Part shown: piece after piece, positions 10,864-21,063 of the stretch
Layout: each line of letters starts with the position of its first letter
How positions within the stretch are numbered: position 1 is the stretch's first letter
NCBI RefSeq assembly: GCF_000787575.1
Contig: NW_012236531.1
Coordinates: forward strand, 1,573,396 to 1,637,395
Direction: 5' to 3'
Source: Acytostelium subglobosum LB1
Taxonomy: Eukaryota > Evosea > Eumycetozoa > Acytosteliales > Acytosteliaceae
DNA length: 64,000 nucleotides
Notes under the pieces: model-generated
Told to the model about the DNA's origin: nothing
What the model saw: the letters and a program-made list of their open reading frames with translations, nothing else
Databases searched by the model: none
Made by a program: the position numbers and the translations under genes

Positions 10864-12119
10864 ATGACAATGGAATCATATGGTATTTCAGAGTTGGAAC
10901 TGGAGAGGTACTTCAACCCTGACAACCACTTGTACACATCGACGCGCAAGTTAGTCTCGGAACTAAATGCATTCCTATTCATGTTGCTCGCCACAACATG
11001 TTTCTTCATAGTCAGATATCTCTATCAACGTTTCGTTCTCAAGGTATGTCCACTCATCCATCCATCTATCCATCCATACTCCCAATATTAACATCATCAT
11101 CATCATAATATACACCATTAGCCAATAGCTTTATCATTCTCAATTCGCAAGTCTAATGTACCTAGATTCTTAGAGAATGGATGGTACTCATTGTATTATA
11201 TTACATTCCAATTGTTTGGATTCTACGTCTTCTTCAAAGAGGAATGGACTCTGTTCCCTACAATGAATATCTGGCTCGGATGGCCAATCCAACCATTCTC
11301 GTAAGTTGAGTGATCATGTTACCAAAGTATCTACTCTAACATTCAATCAATCAATCAATTGAAACAACATAGAACACTGTTCAGGACATATTACTTGCTA
11401 GAGTTATCATTCTACTTCCATTGCACAATTGCATTGTTCTTTGAGACTAGACGAAAGGACTTTAATCAGATGATCACACATCATTTGGCAACATTCTTCT
11501 TGGTGGGCGCCTCATATTGGTTCCGTTATCAACGTATTGGTCTGATCATCCTGATCACTCATAATCTTGGCGATATATTCCTGTACTCGGCCAAAGCCCT
11601 AAACTACATCCAAAAGGAGAAGATGAATCCTGAAGTATACAGTGTCACAGCAGACACCCTCTTCATCCTATTCGCCATCACATTCTTCCTTACCAGACTC
11701 GTCTTCTTCCCATCAGTCCTTATAAGGACAACAATGTAAGTGGACCATGTCCATGCCCTACCAGATCACATACTCATAATTTACATACTTACATACACAT
11801 CATTCTTAGGTTTGAAGCATTCTTTGTATCAACTGGATTCCCACTGTACTACTCGACCAATGTTGCATTGGTCACACTGCAGTGTCTACATATCTTCTGG
11901 TTCTACCTGATACTTAGGATTATCATTGCCAAGTTGAAAAAGGGTACAAAGATCGATGACATTCGTAGTGACAGTGATGAGGAGTATGAGGCCAATGAGA
12001 AGAGCCATCACTTTGATGCCGAACACCTACTTCGCGATCATCCCAAGTCCAAAGCAAGGGCGGCCGCTGTAAACAGTAGAAACAGCAAACTTAGAAGCAG
12101 CAAAATAAAGAGTAACTAG
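10864..12119 (+). CDS. ceramide synthase (TLC/Lag1 family)
   Basis: Makes ceramide by N-acylating a sphingoid base with a fatty acyl-CoA in the ER membrane. Exons 10864-11043, 11122-11300, 11373-11735 and 11810-12119 give 343 residues. The protein is strongly hydrophobic with several membrane spans. The TLC-domain signature is in exon 3: FNQMITHHLATFFLVGAS carries the paired histidines essential in the family, followed by THNLGDIFLYSAKALNY. The C-terminal tail holds DDIRSDSDEEYE, like the acidic serine cluster that casein kinase 2 phosphorylates in other ceramide synthases, and then a Lys/Arg-rich end. There is no homeodomain-like insert, as expected outside animals. The start is the first ATG (MTMESYG); a second in-frame ATG lies two codons later. 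Family assignment is firm; acyl-chain preference cannot be read. Confidence 0.93.
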
Positions 12120-12253
12120 ACATTATATTGTCTGTTACATACATTTACATTATTATCAAGGGTCGAGGGTAGAGGGTTGGGCAAAAAGGAAGATGATTGT
12201 TGGAATGGGCTCATTCAACAAGTAGTGTTGAACAAGAAAAGATAGAGATAATA

Positions 12254-13801
12254 ATGGATACACTCCCCCAAGTGATACTCAAGAAGGTTGTAGAATACTT
12301 GAATGATAATGCTGATCGCATTAAGTTCACTCTACTTTGTAAACGATTGTTCCAACTTCGTAACCAATACCTACATTTTGATATACATTACATGGCACCA
12401 TTAGACAACAACAACAATGACAATGACAAAGATAATAACTGTACAGGATTAAGATCATATCAACAGATCATTCGAAATGATATGATCAATCGAAAGAGAA
12501 ACACAGTATACTTGGGCTTTGAGAAGAGATTCCATCAAAAGGATTATGACTACATGTTCTTTCTTGTTCCTCATAGCCCAACAAATTGGAAGAAAGAGAT
12601 AATGGACATTCCGGATATATCATCGGTGACGTTGGTGTTTGAGAGGTACCATGATCGATATAGTGATTATGGTGCGGTGTTCTGGACTGACTTGAAGGTG
12701 CTGATCGATCACTTGGCAGCGCACTCAATTCCAATCATTTGTGAACATATGCCATTGATCACTGATGATGAGTCCAGTGTACCACTAAACGGATATTACT
12801 TCAGCAACCTGACACTCTACTTGAGGTCAACCTCAACACAATCATTTGTTGACAATGTACTTGGAAGCTTACCAGCAACATTGACCAATCTATCGTTGAC
12901 TGGCCAGTTCAAGGGCTCACTGGAGAACGTCCTACCTACAAGCATTCGTTCGTTGGCCATTCGTCTGGATGATTGGAATCTGGCCATCTCTGGCACTGGA
13001 CTCCCTCCACATTTGAACACTCTCCACCTTGGGCACTGGTTTAATCATCCTCTCACACTGCCAAGTAGCATCACTGAAGTGAAGATTGGATTGTACTTTG
13101 CTCAACAGATTGATTGTCCATCGCTTCAATCTCTGATTTGGACTTCATCAACTACAACGATCAGCGACCTCACATCAACATTCCCTGATCTGAGAGATGT
13201 CAACTTAACCTTTGAGAAACCTCCCGTTGGGATACCCTATGGAGTGGAGGTGTTATCACTCAACTTTGACAGATATATCAATCATGAGCCTCTTTCGAGA
13301 TTACAGTTGCCATCCTCTATTACCGCACTCAAGATCCAGTACCATAATCGCAAGATTCAAATTGGTGACATACCTCCATCAGTCACATCATTGACTGTGA
13401 TTGGAGTCCAGTACGATCAATTGGACTTTGACGCACTGCCCTCAGCACTCCGATCATTGTCACTGCAATGTGTTGCCACAGATCTACCGATTCCATGGGA
13501 CCTGGTCAATCAACTACATTGTTTACCAAAGTCAACTGTAGAGTATACATTGACAATTGGATATGGATTGAGTGTTCGAAGAAATGATTACTGGACAATC
13601 AATCTAACAAGAATCTCGGACAATATATTCTTGCGAGTGGCCGATGACCTACTCAAGCGTTCTGGCTTCATCGACATCTCTAGTCCATACTTCAAAACAG
13701 AATATCTACTTCAACTAATGAACAACCAATGGACATGGCCGATCAACAAGCCTCGCGGACGCGGTCTAGCTTCAACTTTATCATCCTGCACAACAATGTA
13801 A
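12254..13801 (+). CDS. F-box-like FNIP-repeat protein with CaaX tail
   Basis: A single-exon protein of 515 residues. Residues 1-50 (LPQVILKKVVEYLNDNADR, then CKRLF) resemble the degenerate F-box at the start of many dictyostelid FNIP proteins, which would link targets to a cullin-1/Skp1 ubiquitin ligase. An Asn/Asp run follows. From about residue 180 come FNIP/LRR-like units of about 22 residues with the pattern LPxxLxxLxLG (LPPHLNTLHLGHWFNHPL, LPSSITEVKIG, IPPSVTSLTVIG, LPSALRSLSL). The last residues are SSCTTM, a CaaX motif. The start at 12254 is chosen because the sister genes begin the same way (MDxLP); an in-frame ATG 57 bases upstream adds an unrelated leader. The next gene is a paralogue only 120 bp downstream on the same strand. 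Confidence 0.88.
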   Translation: MDTLPQVILKKVVEYLNDNADRIKFTLLCKRLFQLRNQYLHFDIHYMAPLDNNNNDNDKDNNCTGLRSYQQIIRNDMINRKRNTVYLGFEKRFHQKDYDYMFFLVPHSPTNWKKEIMDIPDISSVTLVFERYHDRYSDYGAVFWTDLKVLIDHLAAHSIPIICEHMPLITDDESSVPLNGYYFSNLTLYLRSTSTQSFVDNVLGSLPATLTNLSLTGQFKGSLENVLPTSIRSLAIRLDDWNLAISGTGLPPHLNTLHLGHWFNHPLTLPSSITEVKIGLYFAQQIDCPSLQSLIWTSSTTTISDLTSTFPDLRDVNLTFEKPPVGIPYGVEVLSLNFDRYINHEPLSRLQLPSSITALKIQYHNRKIQIGDIPPSVTSLTVIGVQYDQLDFDALPSALRSLSLQCVATDLPIPWDLVNQLHCLPKSTVEYTLTIGYGLSVRRNDYWTINLTRISDNIFLRVADDLLKRSGFIDISSPYFKTEYLLQLMNNQWTWPINKPRGRGLASTLSSCTTM

Positions 13802-13921
13802 CCTTTCCTTTTTTGTTGTGAATAGTCAACACAAGATATTATTAATAAACTGTTTGTTGTTGTTGGATGGATAGTCAATCATTCACCATGCATACATACA
13901 TGTACAGATAGATAATAATAA

Positions 13922-15681
13922 ATGGATAAATTACCTTTTGTTATACTTAAACAGATAGTAACATATGTTGAGGAGAATGCTGATAGAGTGAAGTTGACAT
14001 TGTTGTGCAAGAGATTATTTGAACATAGACAACACTATCTTGACTTCAACACCAAGCAACTACCCTATACCTGGAAATATCAGACTTATCACAACAACAG
14101 CATTCACCTCAAGTCATACAAGTCAATCATTCAACAAGCACTCCATTCAAAGCCATGCTCCGTCCTACTACAATACTATCTATCTTCAGTTCCTAATTAT
14201 GACTATGTATACTGTGTTGGTAAAGGTAAACTTGTTGATTGAATGAATTATTGAATAGATATACTTACGTACTTATGAATGAATGAATAGATATACATAA
14301 TAATGGTGCATGGAAGAAAGAGATAATGGAAATAACAAATGTAACTTCAATCACATTGGATATAAGACAAGCTTGTGATGAAGAATTGTTGTTAGATTTG
14401 AATGAGATTGTGATAAAGTTGAAGTTGAAGAATAGTTCGTTGCATGTAGAATGTCTCCATCTTCAATATACAATGCTACCAACGATTGTCAACCATCACT
14501 TCACCAATCTTCAAATCTATTTCCCAAGTCATCAATACATCACTATGTATCAATTACAAAGTGGAGTGAAGGGCTCATTGCCTGCCAACAGTTTCTCTGA
14601 TTCAGTGACAAGTCTATCGATCGAAGGTTGCTACCTCGGCAGTCTCCAAGACGTCCTTCCCGACAAACTAAAGTCATTAAGAGTGAAATTTAGTGAATGG
14701 GATCTTTTGCTCGATGCCAATGTGTTGCCGCCTCATCTTGATACACTCTACATGGGCAAATTCCATAACCAATCTCTGGACTCTCTGCCATCAACTATCA
14801 CAGACCTCACAATAGGATCAGTTGGACTAGCTGGAAGTGCATTTAATCACGATGTTCAATGTCCGTCCCTTAGACGACTGACACTGCTCAATATTAAAGA
14901 GCCAAGGTTCGGTCCCATGCCATTCTTTCACCTTACATGGCTCAGACTACAAGGTATCAAACCAAAAGTTATATGTAAGATCGATCGAGACACTTTCCCA
15001 GTACTTGGCTCGCTCACTATTGGAACACTGTGGATAGAATCGATTCAGAGTTCGTTGGACTTTAGAATGCTACCGCCCTCCCTCAAGTCCCTCACCACTG
15101 TTCTCTATAACATACCATTGCTATTGCCAAGTGGTTTGGAAGAGTTGAGGGTTCCCTTCCTCCTCAACCCAAGCTACGACCATCAACTTGGCAAATCACT
15201 TCCGCCATCCATCAAATCACTCTCTTTGGAAATTTTCATCTCTTTGCAACAAGGTGACATCCCTCCATCATTGACATCACTCACATTACATCAAGGCAAC
15301 AATTACAACAAATTCGATTACAAGATACTACCAGCAACCATGCGATCTATCAGTTTGATTTATGCCTCGGAGGAATCATCTACAATCAATCTTACAAAGT
15401 ATGTTCTTCGCAATCTCCAGCAAGTACCAAAGTGTGTGGCCGAGCTGAGGATCACTCTCCATCCGCAATCAATGATATTGGCATTTTACAGGATATCGGA
15501 CAATGTATTCCTGTGCATTTGTTATCCGGACTGTTTGTACTCCCCTGATGTGGCAGACCTTTCCAGGTCGGGCTTTATCAATATTTCAAGTCCCTATTTC
15601 ACCGCTGAATATATTTTACGACTACTTGGCGATGATCTATGGGTGCCAACTCCTCGCAAGTCACGATGTACCATATTGTAG
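13922..15681 (+). CDS. F-box-like FNIP-repeat protein with CaaX tail, paralogue of the upstream gene
   Basis: Two exons, 13922-14225 and 14291-15681, give 564 residues. The N-terminus (MDKLPFVILKQIVTYVEENA, then LLCKRLFEHR) matches the F-box-like start of the preceding gene almost position for position. The second exon has FNIP-type units (LPDKLKSLRVKF, LPPHLDTLYMGKFHNQSL, LPSTITDLTIG, LPPSIKSLSLEI, IPPSLTSLTLHQG). The C-terminal segment RISDNVFL...RSGFINISSPYF is shared with the upstream gene and with the gene at 42172. The protein ends RKSRCTIL, a CaaX motif whose final Leu favours geranylgeranylation in general. The upstream paralogue has no intron at the equivalent place, so an intron was gained or lost after duplication. 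Likely a target receptor of an SCF ubiquitin ligase; substrates unknown. Confidence 0.87.
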
Positions 15682-16069
15682 ATATCATGGAGAACTCCTT
15701 CAAGAAATGACTTCAAGACAACAATGATCGATTGGATATTGGGAATTATAATGCTTCCAAATGTGAACAGGTGGAGACCATAATCAGTTGGTAATAAATC
15801 ACTTTGATTGATTGGATGTGGATGTCACACATTGACGTATCATGTCCAATCAATTATGTATTCGTGCTTTAGTTTGAGGTTGAACGTGTCGCAGTTTTCC
15901 AAGGAAAGTATTTGGGGAGGTGTGTGAACCACGAAGTCAGATCTTGAATGAGTGTGTGACACGAAGGACTAAAGGAGTCGGATTCATTTGCAACTTGAAC
16001 TTATTATCTCTTAATTTATAATATATATAATAGATATAGAATAGATATATATATATACATTCAACAACA
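15682..16069. other. spacer before the syntaxin gene
   Basis: Holds the 3' region of the FNIP gene and an AT-rich stretch (ATATATAAT) just before the next ATG that suits a dictyostelid promoter. Nothing else is supported. Confidence 0.5.
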
Positions 16070-17204
16070 ATGGCATGTAGGAATAGAACAGCAACATATA
16101 ATAGTTTGAAAGCTTTATCAAAGCCTTCATCTCATTCAACATATTATGCCTCATCACCTAATGGTGGAGGCGGAGGTGGTACAAACAATGATAGTTACAT
16201 ACCTTTAAAGAATGAGTTGGAAGATGACTATGCCTCACCATCAGACATATCAAGTTTCAAATGGATAGCATTGCGAGACATCGATTCAAAGATGATATCA
16301 CTGAAAGACAAGGGTATGTCAAGTGCTGCCCTGCTCCATGCCATCAACATTGACAAGTGTGCACATTGAACTAACCAAACATCATTGATTGATTAGTTGA
16401 GAAGCTGGGTAGATTACACTCTAGAAATATAGCAACATTCGATGGAGATGGCGATGATGAAAGAGAGATTGAAGTATTGACAAAGGATATATCATCTGTA
16501 AGATTCATTGAATGAATGAGCGAATGAATGAACAAGTATGAGTACTGACTCTCACGGTCGTGCATAATAGATAATCACAAAGACACATCACTTAATCAAG
16601 AACTTGGGTGCCAAGGAGAACCTGTCACCCGAAGAGGTGAAGATCAAGAAGAACATACAGTCGGCCAAGTCAACACAACTTCAAGCTCTGTCGCTTGACT
16701 TTAAGAAGAAGCAAAGGACATATCTTAGTGGTATGTTGGTACACACATTGATTGATTGAAGATTGATCACTAATCAAACATTACATATATGTAGCATTAC
16801 AAAAGAACTCAAGTAGCTTTGGATGGGAGAATGGAGAGAATGAAGAGGAGGAGGAAGAGGTTGCCAACTATGGATTCACGATGCAACAATTGGAGGTGGT
16901 CAACGAAATGGACAAGCAGGTGATGCAGCGCGATGGTGAAATCAAACAGATTTTGCGATCGATCAATGAGCTGTCAAACATTGTCCAGGACATTAGTATG
17001 ATGGTCATCCAGCAGGGCACATTGCTGGATCAGATCGAGTACAATCTCGAACAGACCGAAGAGTCTGTCGTGCAGGGCAACGTCGAGCTGGGCAAGGCGA
17101 ACGAGTACCAAAAGGGCTATCGATCCAGGCTCTGCATTCTTATGATACTCATTGTATTGATCGTCACAATGGTCTTTGTGGCCATCATCAAGGCCTTCAT
17201 TTAG
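16070..17204 (+). CDS. syntaxin-16/Tlg2-like Qa-SNARE
   Basis: A tail-anchored SNARE that would drive fusion at the trans-Golgi/endosome. Exons 16070-16313, 16397-16497, 16571-16730 and 16795-17204 give 304 residues. The N-terminal part has a Gly run and an acidic PLKNELEDDY segment; the Habc-like region carries KVEKLGRLHSRN followed by an acidic patch, as in syntaxin 16. The SNARE motif runs from about residue 205 to 265; QQGTLLDQIEYNLEQ contains the zero-layer Gln typical of Qa-SNAREs. The last 22 residues are one membrane span (LCILMILIVLIVTMVFVAII) with a very short luminal end. All phases close. The GGC/GGA Gly run and acidic linker are local additions. The subfamily call rests on the linker pattern and could be confirmed by alignment. 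Confidence 0.88.
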
Positions 17205-17501
17205 TTAGTTAGTAGACGACGACGAAGACGACGACGAAGACGATAAAGAAGATGACAAAGTAACGACAACCCAACAGCTAGTCAGGCATCAATCAGTTCC
17301 CCGCCTCCACCTGTATAATAAACAATAGTAGCAGCAGTAGTGCATCACGTTGTACAACGTTGACCATACCGCCAAGCCAAAGCCAAAGACATGTCCAAGT
17401 TCAAGTACACTTTAATGGACGAGTCGCGCCACTTCTATTGGCGCGTCCATCCCATCTTTTAATTTAACATCCCCATCCACTTACCCAATTGATCAATTGG
17501 G
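17205..17501. other. 3' spacer of the syntaxin gene with a strong hairpin
   Basis: Contains a GAC/GAA trinucleotide run (17215-17250), an AATAAA signal at about 17317, and the hairpin described separately. No gene is supported. Confidence 0.6.
17415..17450. other. GC-rich hairpin with 11-bp arms
   Basis: ATGGACG then AGTC then GCGCC is followed by a 9-nt loop and by GGCGCGTCCAT. The arms pair over 11 bp with only a 4-nt bulge. It lies between the 3' ends of the syntaxin and four-helix membrane protein genes, so it could stabilise a 3' UTR or separate convergent transcripts. Confidence 0.55.
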
Positions 17502-18263
17502 TTATGAGATATAAGTGGCAATAGCACTTGACCAGGCACAGATCAAGCCACCAATACAAACAAACCAACCGGAAGTTGGATGCCATTCTTGTGTGGAAGG
17601 AGGCAGTCCATAGTGAGATGTACCCGCAAACATTGTGCATGGAGAATCGATTTCCACGTCACTGGTACATAGTTTGTCTTGAAGGAATGATCGACGAATG
17701 GCCAGAAACTGGAGGAAGGCAATGGTCAGCATGACAGCCGATGCCATTGTCAAATTGAACGCGAAGAATCTGAAGCGACGTCTTTGAGTGATCAATCCAA
17801 CCACTTGTAGCACTGCCACACCAGTTGCGCCAATCAATGCCAAGATCAAGAATGCCAATGATATATTGAATACCTGTTTGATATTATCATTTCCAGCATC
17901 TGAGTACGTTACATCTGTTATTACAATATTCTATAAATTGAGTGTCGAGATCAATGGGGGATGGTAGTGGAATAATTCCAGAAAGGTGTGGAACATGTTA
18001 GCTATGTGTCACACTTGATCAATCAATCAATCTTATCTGCTTGTCAATCAATCACATACATCTCCATCAAAAGCTTGAATGTTACGTGTTGTTACAGTCT
18101 TTGTCCATCGATAGTCTACTGTCTCTGTGACATTTGCAGCAGCACTGTATGGATGTCTATAGAACTGTTGATACCAAGGCAATGCAAAGGCAATGGCCAC
18201 GCATATAATCATGCCAACCATGAGTCCCAAGCCAACTCCAAGTTTGACTCTATGTAAAGTCAT
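17502..18263 (-). CDS. four-helix membrane protein of a tandem pair (copy B)
   Basis: Two exons (18263-18060, 17930-17502) encode 210 residues. There are four membrane segments: one at residues 8-28 (GLGLMVGMIICVAIAFALPW), a polar extracellular-type loop with a sequon (ANVT) and DYRWTKTVTT, then two helices around SLAFLILALIGATGVAVLQV and FAFNLTMASAVMLTIAFLQF, a second loop with two cysteines (KLCTSDVEIDSPC), and a last helix near the C-terminus. The layout resembles claudin/PMP22-type tetraspanning proteins, but the claudin W-GLW-C-C signature is not visible. The neighbouring gene at 19484 has the same exon boundary, helix order and cysteine pair, so the two are tandem duplicates. Function unknown. 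Confidence 0.85.
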
Positions 18264-18739
18264 TCTTTTATAATCTTTAAGTTATAAGTTATATATCTGT
18301 TTGTTTGTTTGTTTTATTGTCTGTCTGTATGTTTGTCATCTATCCAATTATTAGATTGATCAAATATTTAATAAATTAATGAATGAACGATTATTGGATC
18401 ATAGAATGAATGATCCTTTCTCACCCACTTACGTGTCAAGGAACCAGGCCCTGATTGGACCAGTTTTGGCACACGAGTGATCCAAATCATAATTGTGAAG
18501 CCCAAAACTGTCGTGACCACACACTTGTCCAACTGTGTTCATGTCGGTTAAAGTTCAGGGATGACATGAGATGATCTCGGGAATTTGAGTGAGTGTCTCG
18601 GCTGCTGAGAACTTGAAAGTGAACGAGTCTAGACGACAACTCTTTGATTTCTAAACATAGATAGGAGGAGTATTTATTATTATTGTGATGTTGTCTACAT
18701 GATATTTGAGTGAGGTTGATCAACCTCATGATCAATACT
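18264..18739. other. spacer between the two four-helix protein genes, with a possible orphan exon
   Basis: On the minus strand 18542-18431 reads MNTVGQVCGHDSFG, continues open for 37 codons with two further cysteine-type loop features (DLDHSC) and runs into a consensus GTAAGT donor. It could be an exon remnant of a third family member or chance. No partner exon was found. Confidence 0.25.
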
Positions 18740-19484
18740 TTAAGCCAAGAATGAGGCAACGGCTGAGAGAAGGGAGAATGCCAGTCCACCGACACCAACC
18801 CACCAGCCAATGAATGGGAACCATCTGAATTTCAAGCCGAGGACACCCTCGGTTGAACCAAAGAATGACTCGCAAGGTGAGTTGTCCAGACCGATGTAGC
18901 CGCCACACTGGTTGTCCTTGTCGAGAGCCTTGGTGATGCCAAAGAACTGGAAGAAAGCGACGGCCAACAGGGCAAACGAGGCAAGTCCAGCAATGCCAGA
19001 GAGGATTCTAAAGAATCTGCTTCTCGAGATGATTCCGATGATCTGGAAGACAGCCAATGCCAGAGCAGCGGCAGCTGAAGCAGTCAAAAAAGACAGAGAA
19101 ATAGTGAATACCTGCTTAACATCCTTCTGTTCATCAGTGTAGTCGTTCTCACTTTGTTGTGTGTGAGATGATGTCTATTTCGTTTGATTGAATGATTGGT
19201 TGATTGAATGATTGATTGATTGAATGAATGATGTTAATAAAGGTTCACATTCGAGATAAATTTATACTACATACCGCTCCGCCTAGACTAGTGACAGTGT
19301 CAACGGTAGTTCTGGTCTTTGTCCAGAAATAGTCGATGGTTGTTGTGGTGTTGGCTTGAAGAATGATGTTGAAACTTGATCTCAAGTCCTCTCTGTACCA
19401 TGAGAATGAGTATGAGACGGCCAAACAGCCGAGCAACAATACAGTTAGCACCAAGGCTCCGCCAAGCTTTCCTCTATGACCCAT
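18740..19484 (-). CDS. four-helix membrane protein of a tandem pair (copy A)
   Basis: Two exons (19484-19275, 19174-18740) encode 214 residues. The architecture equals that of copy B: helix 1 (GALVLTVLLLGCLAVSYSF), an extracellular-type loop with ANTT and DYFWTKTRTT, paired helices 2 and 3 (LTASAAAALALAVFQIIGII; ALLAVAFFQFFGI), a loop with the cysteine pair CGGYIGLDNSPC, and helix 4 (WWVGVGGLAFSLLSAVASFL). The shared segments DYxWTKTxTT and KQVFxISLxFL show common descent with copy B. The intron is in the same place and phase in both. No signal peptide cleavage site is needed. It has no known family name that I can support; a PMP22/claudin-like fold is a guess. Confidence 0.86.
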
Positions 19485-19604
19485 TATTAGACTTTATGTT
19501 AATATTGAAAAATGCTTTATAAATAAATTAATATGATATATATGTTATATGTTTGATTGATTTGGTTAATGTCAAATGTCAATCAATCAATAAAATATGT
19601 TTGA

Positions 19605-19636
<32 letters not shown>

Positions 19637-19938
19637 GTATATATGTATATAAATGTGTGTATGTAATATTTATGATTGATTGGTATGATTAAGTAATGTG
19701 GGGTTGACAACACAAAGCTATCTTTGCTCTCGACGAAAAGCATTAATCCAAAAACAATTATTAATAGAGAGTTAATTCAAATAAATTACTTTTGGATATA
19801 TGAGGGGGTGTTGTGTTGTGGGGGTGATTTTGAAGTGTTATTCACCCTAGCCAACAGAGATACACAGAACCCCTTAGTTTTTTCAGACAAAGAATCATAC
19901 ACCCACATACACCAACATGAATGTCAATCACCCATTTT

Positions 19939-19983
19939 CCGGGAGCCACCACATTGATCATATACAGACAATAAGGCTCCCGG
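19939..19983. other. perfect 9-bp GC-rich inverted repeat, 27-nt spacing
   Basis: CCGGGAGCC at 19939-19947 is matched by GGCTCCCGG at 19975-19983. Such GC-rich arms stand out in an AT-rich spacer. It could form a cruciform or an RNA hairpin. No open frame spans it. Confidence 0.5.
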
Positions 19984-20981
19984 TCTTCAAGGAACTGCAC
20001 ACAACACATTCTCTCTATCTCTTTTTTTCAATCCAACAATACCAACAACAACAACAACCAATAACAACAACAACAAGGTCGTTGGAAGCAAAGACAAGAC
20101 AAGAACTACAGTTAGATTGATTGAATGTCAGAGACAACAAAATAGGTGTGATCTTGTTTGATTTGCATCCATTAGTGGCTAACCATTAGTTATTAGTTAG
20201 CCCAAGACACAACAACACCACAATGTTGTGTGCACATATCCAATTTAGTTGGCACTCATTCATTTATTCATTCGATTGACTATGCATGACATGATATTAC
20301 ATGTCATTATAAGGCATCTAGCGAACCTCCAACTAACTCCATTCTCTACCTTCAATTAATTGAGGAAGTAATGAGTATTCATTCCTTAATGGAAACAAGT
20401 CTGGACTCACTCCCACTCCACCATTCCTTTTTCATCTTAGTAGCTTCTACATTGGAGGCAAGTGCTTCCACTTGTCTTACCATTCCTCAACCTCAACCTC
20501 ACACTTCATACAAACATACACACACTTATCAATGTACTTAAATGGTCGGACAAGCGATATACACTTGAGTGACATGGATATACTCTTGTTTAGTGTGTGT
20601 GGTGTGTGTGGTGTGTTCATGAGCTTGCGTAGTGTAAACTCCTATCTTATCTTATTGAGCCCCCTCATACACACATTCTACATACAATCTTGGTGAGTTG
20701 TCACTCACACACGCTAGAGACAGAGAGAGATAGAGAGAAAGAGAGATAGTGCTCGGCCGCCGTTTTCCATTTTTGGAGGGATACAGATCTGAATGAAGTG
20801 AATGAATGACAACATCTGGGACATCCCTTGGGATAGGACAGGACCGGACATCCCTTCCTTTTTTAGACATCGATATACATCTTTGTAAAGATATTTAAAG
20901 GGCACTTGGATGCCTCTCTACAAATCATAATTCAAGTCAAGCTAAGTTATACAAATAACAAATAGCAACCTTATAATTAAT

Positions 20982-20996
20982 ATATCTATCTATCTA

Positions 20997-21026
<30 letters not shown>
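20982..21026. repeat. TCTA/TTTA tetranucleotide run upstream of a start codon
   Basis: A short TATC/TCTA run passes into about seven TTTA units, ending 37 bases before the ATG at 21064. T-rich tracts of this kind sit at transcription starts in dictyostelids. Confidence 0.7.
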
Positions 21027-21027
<1 letters not shown>

Positions 21028-21063
21028 TTAATTAACCAAAATCATCTTTGGAATAATATTAAG

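Larger units (their letters stand above)
19485..21063. other. 1.6-kb spacer with repeats, an inverted repeat and a promoter region
   Basis: No gene is supported. It includes TGTATG repeats at 19610-19650, a perfect 9-bp inverted repeat at 19939-19983, GTGTGTGG units near 20600, GAGA runs near 20722, and a TTTA/TCTA run (20982-21026) directly upstream of the next start codon. The TTTAAA-like stretch at 20888-20895 may be the TATA element of the gene at 21064. Confidence 0.55.

Noticed and set aside
20652-20905. Two short minus-strand frames upstream of the secreted-repeat gene
   Set aside because: Largely GAGA and CACA repeats in translation; the interval is a promoter region.
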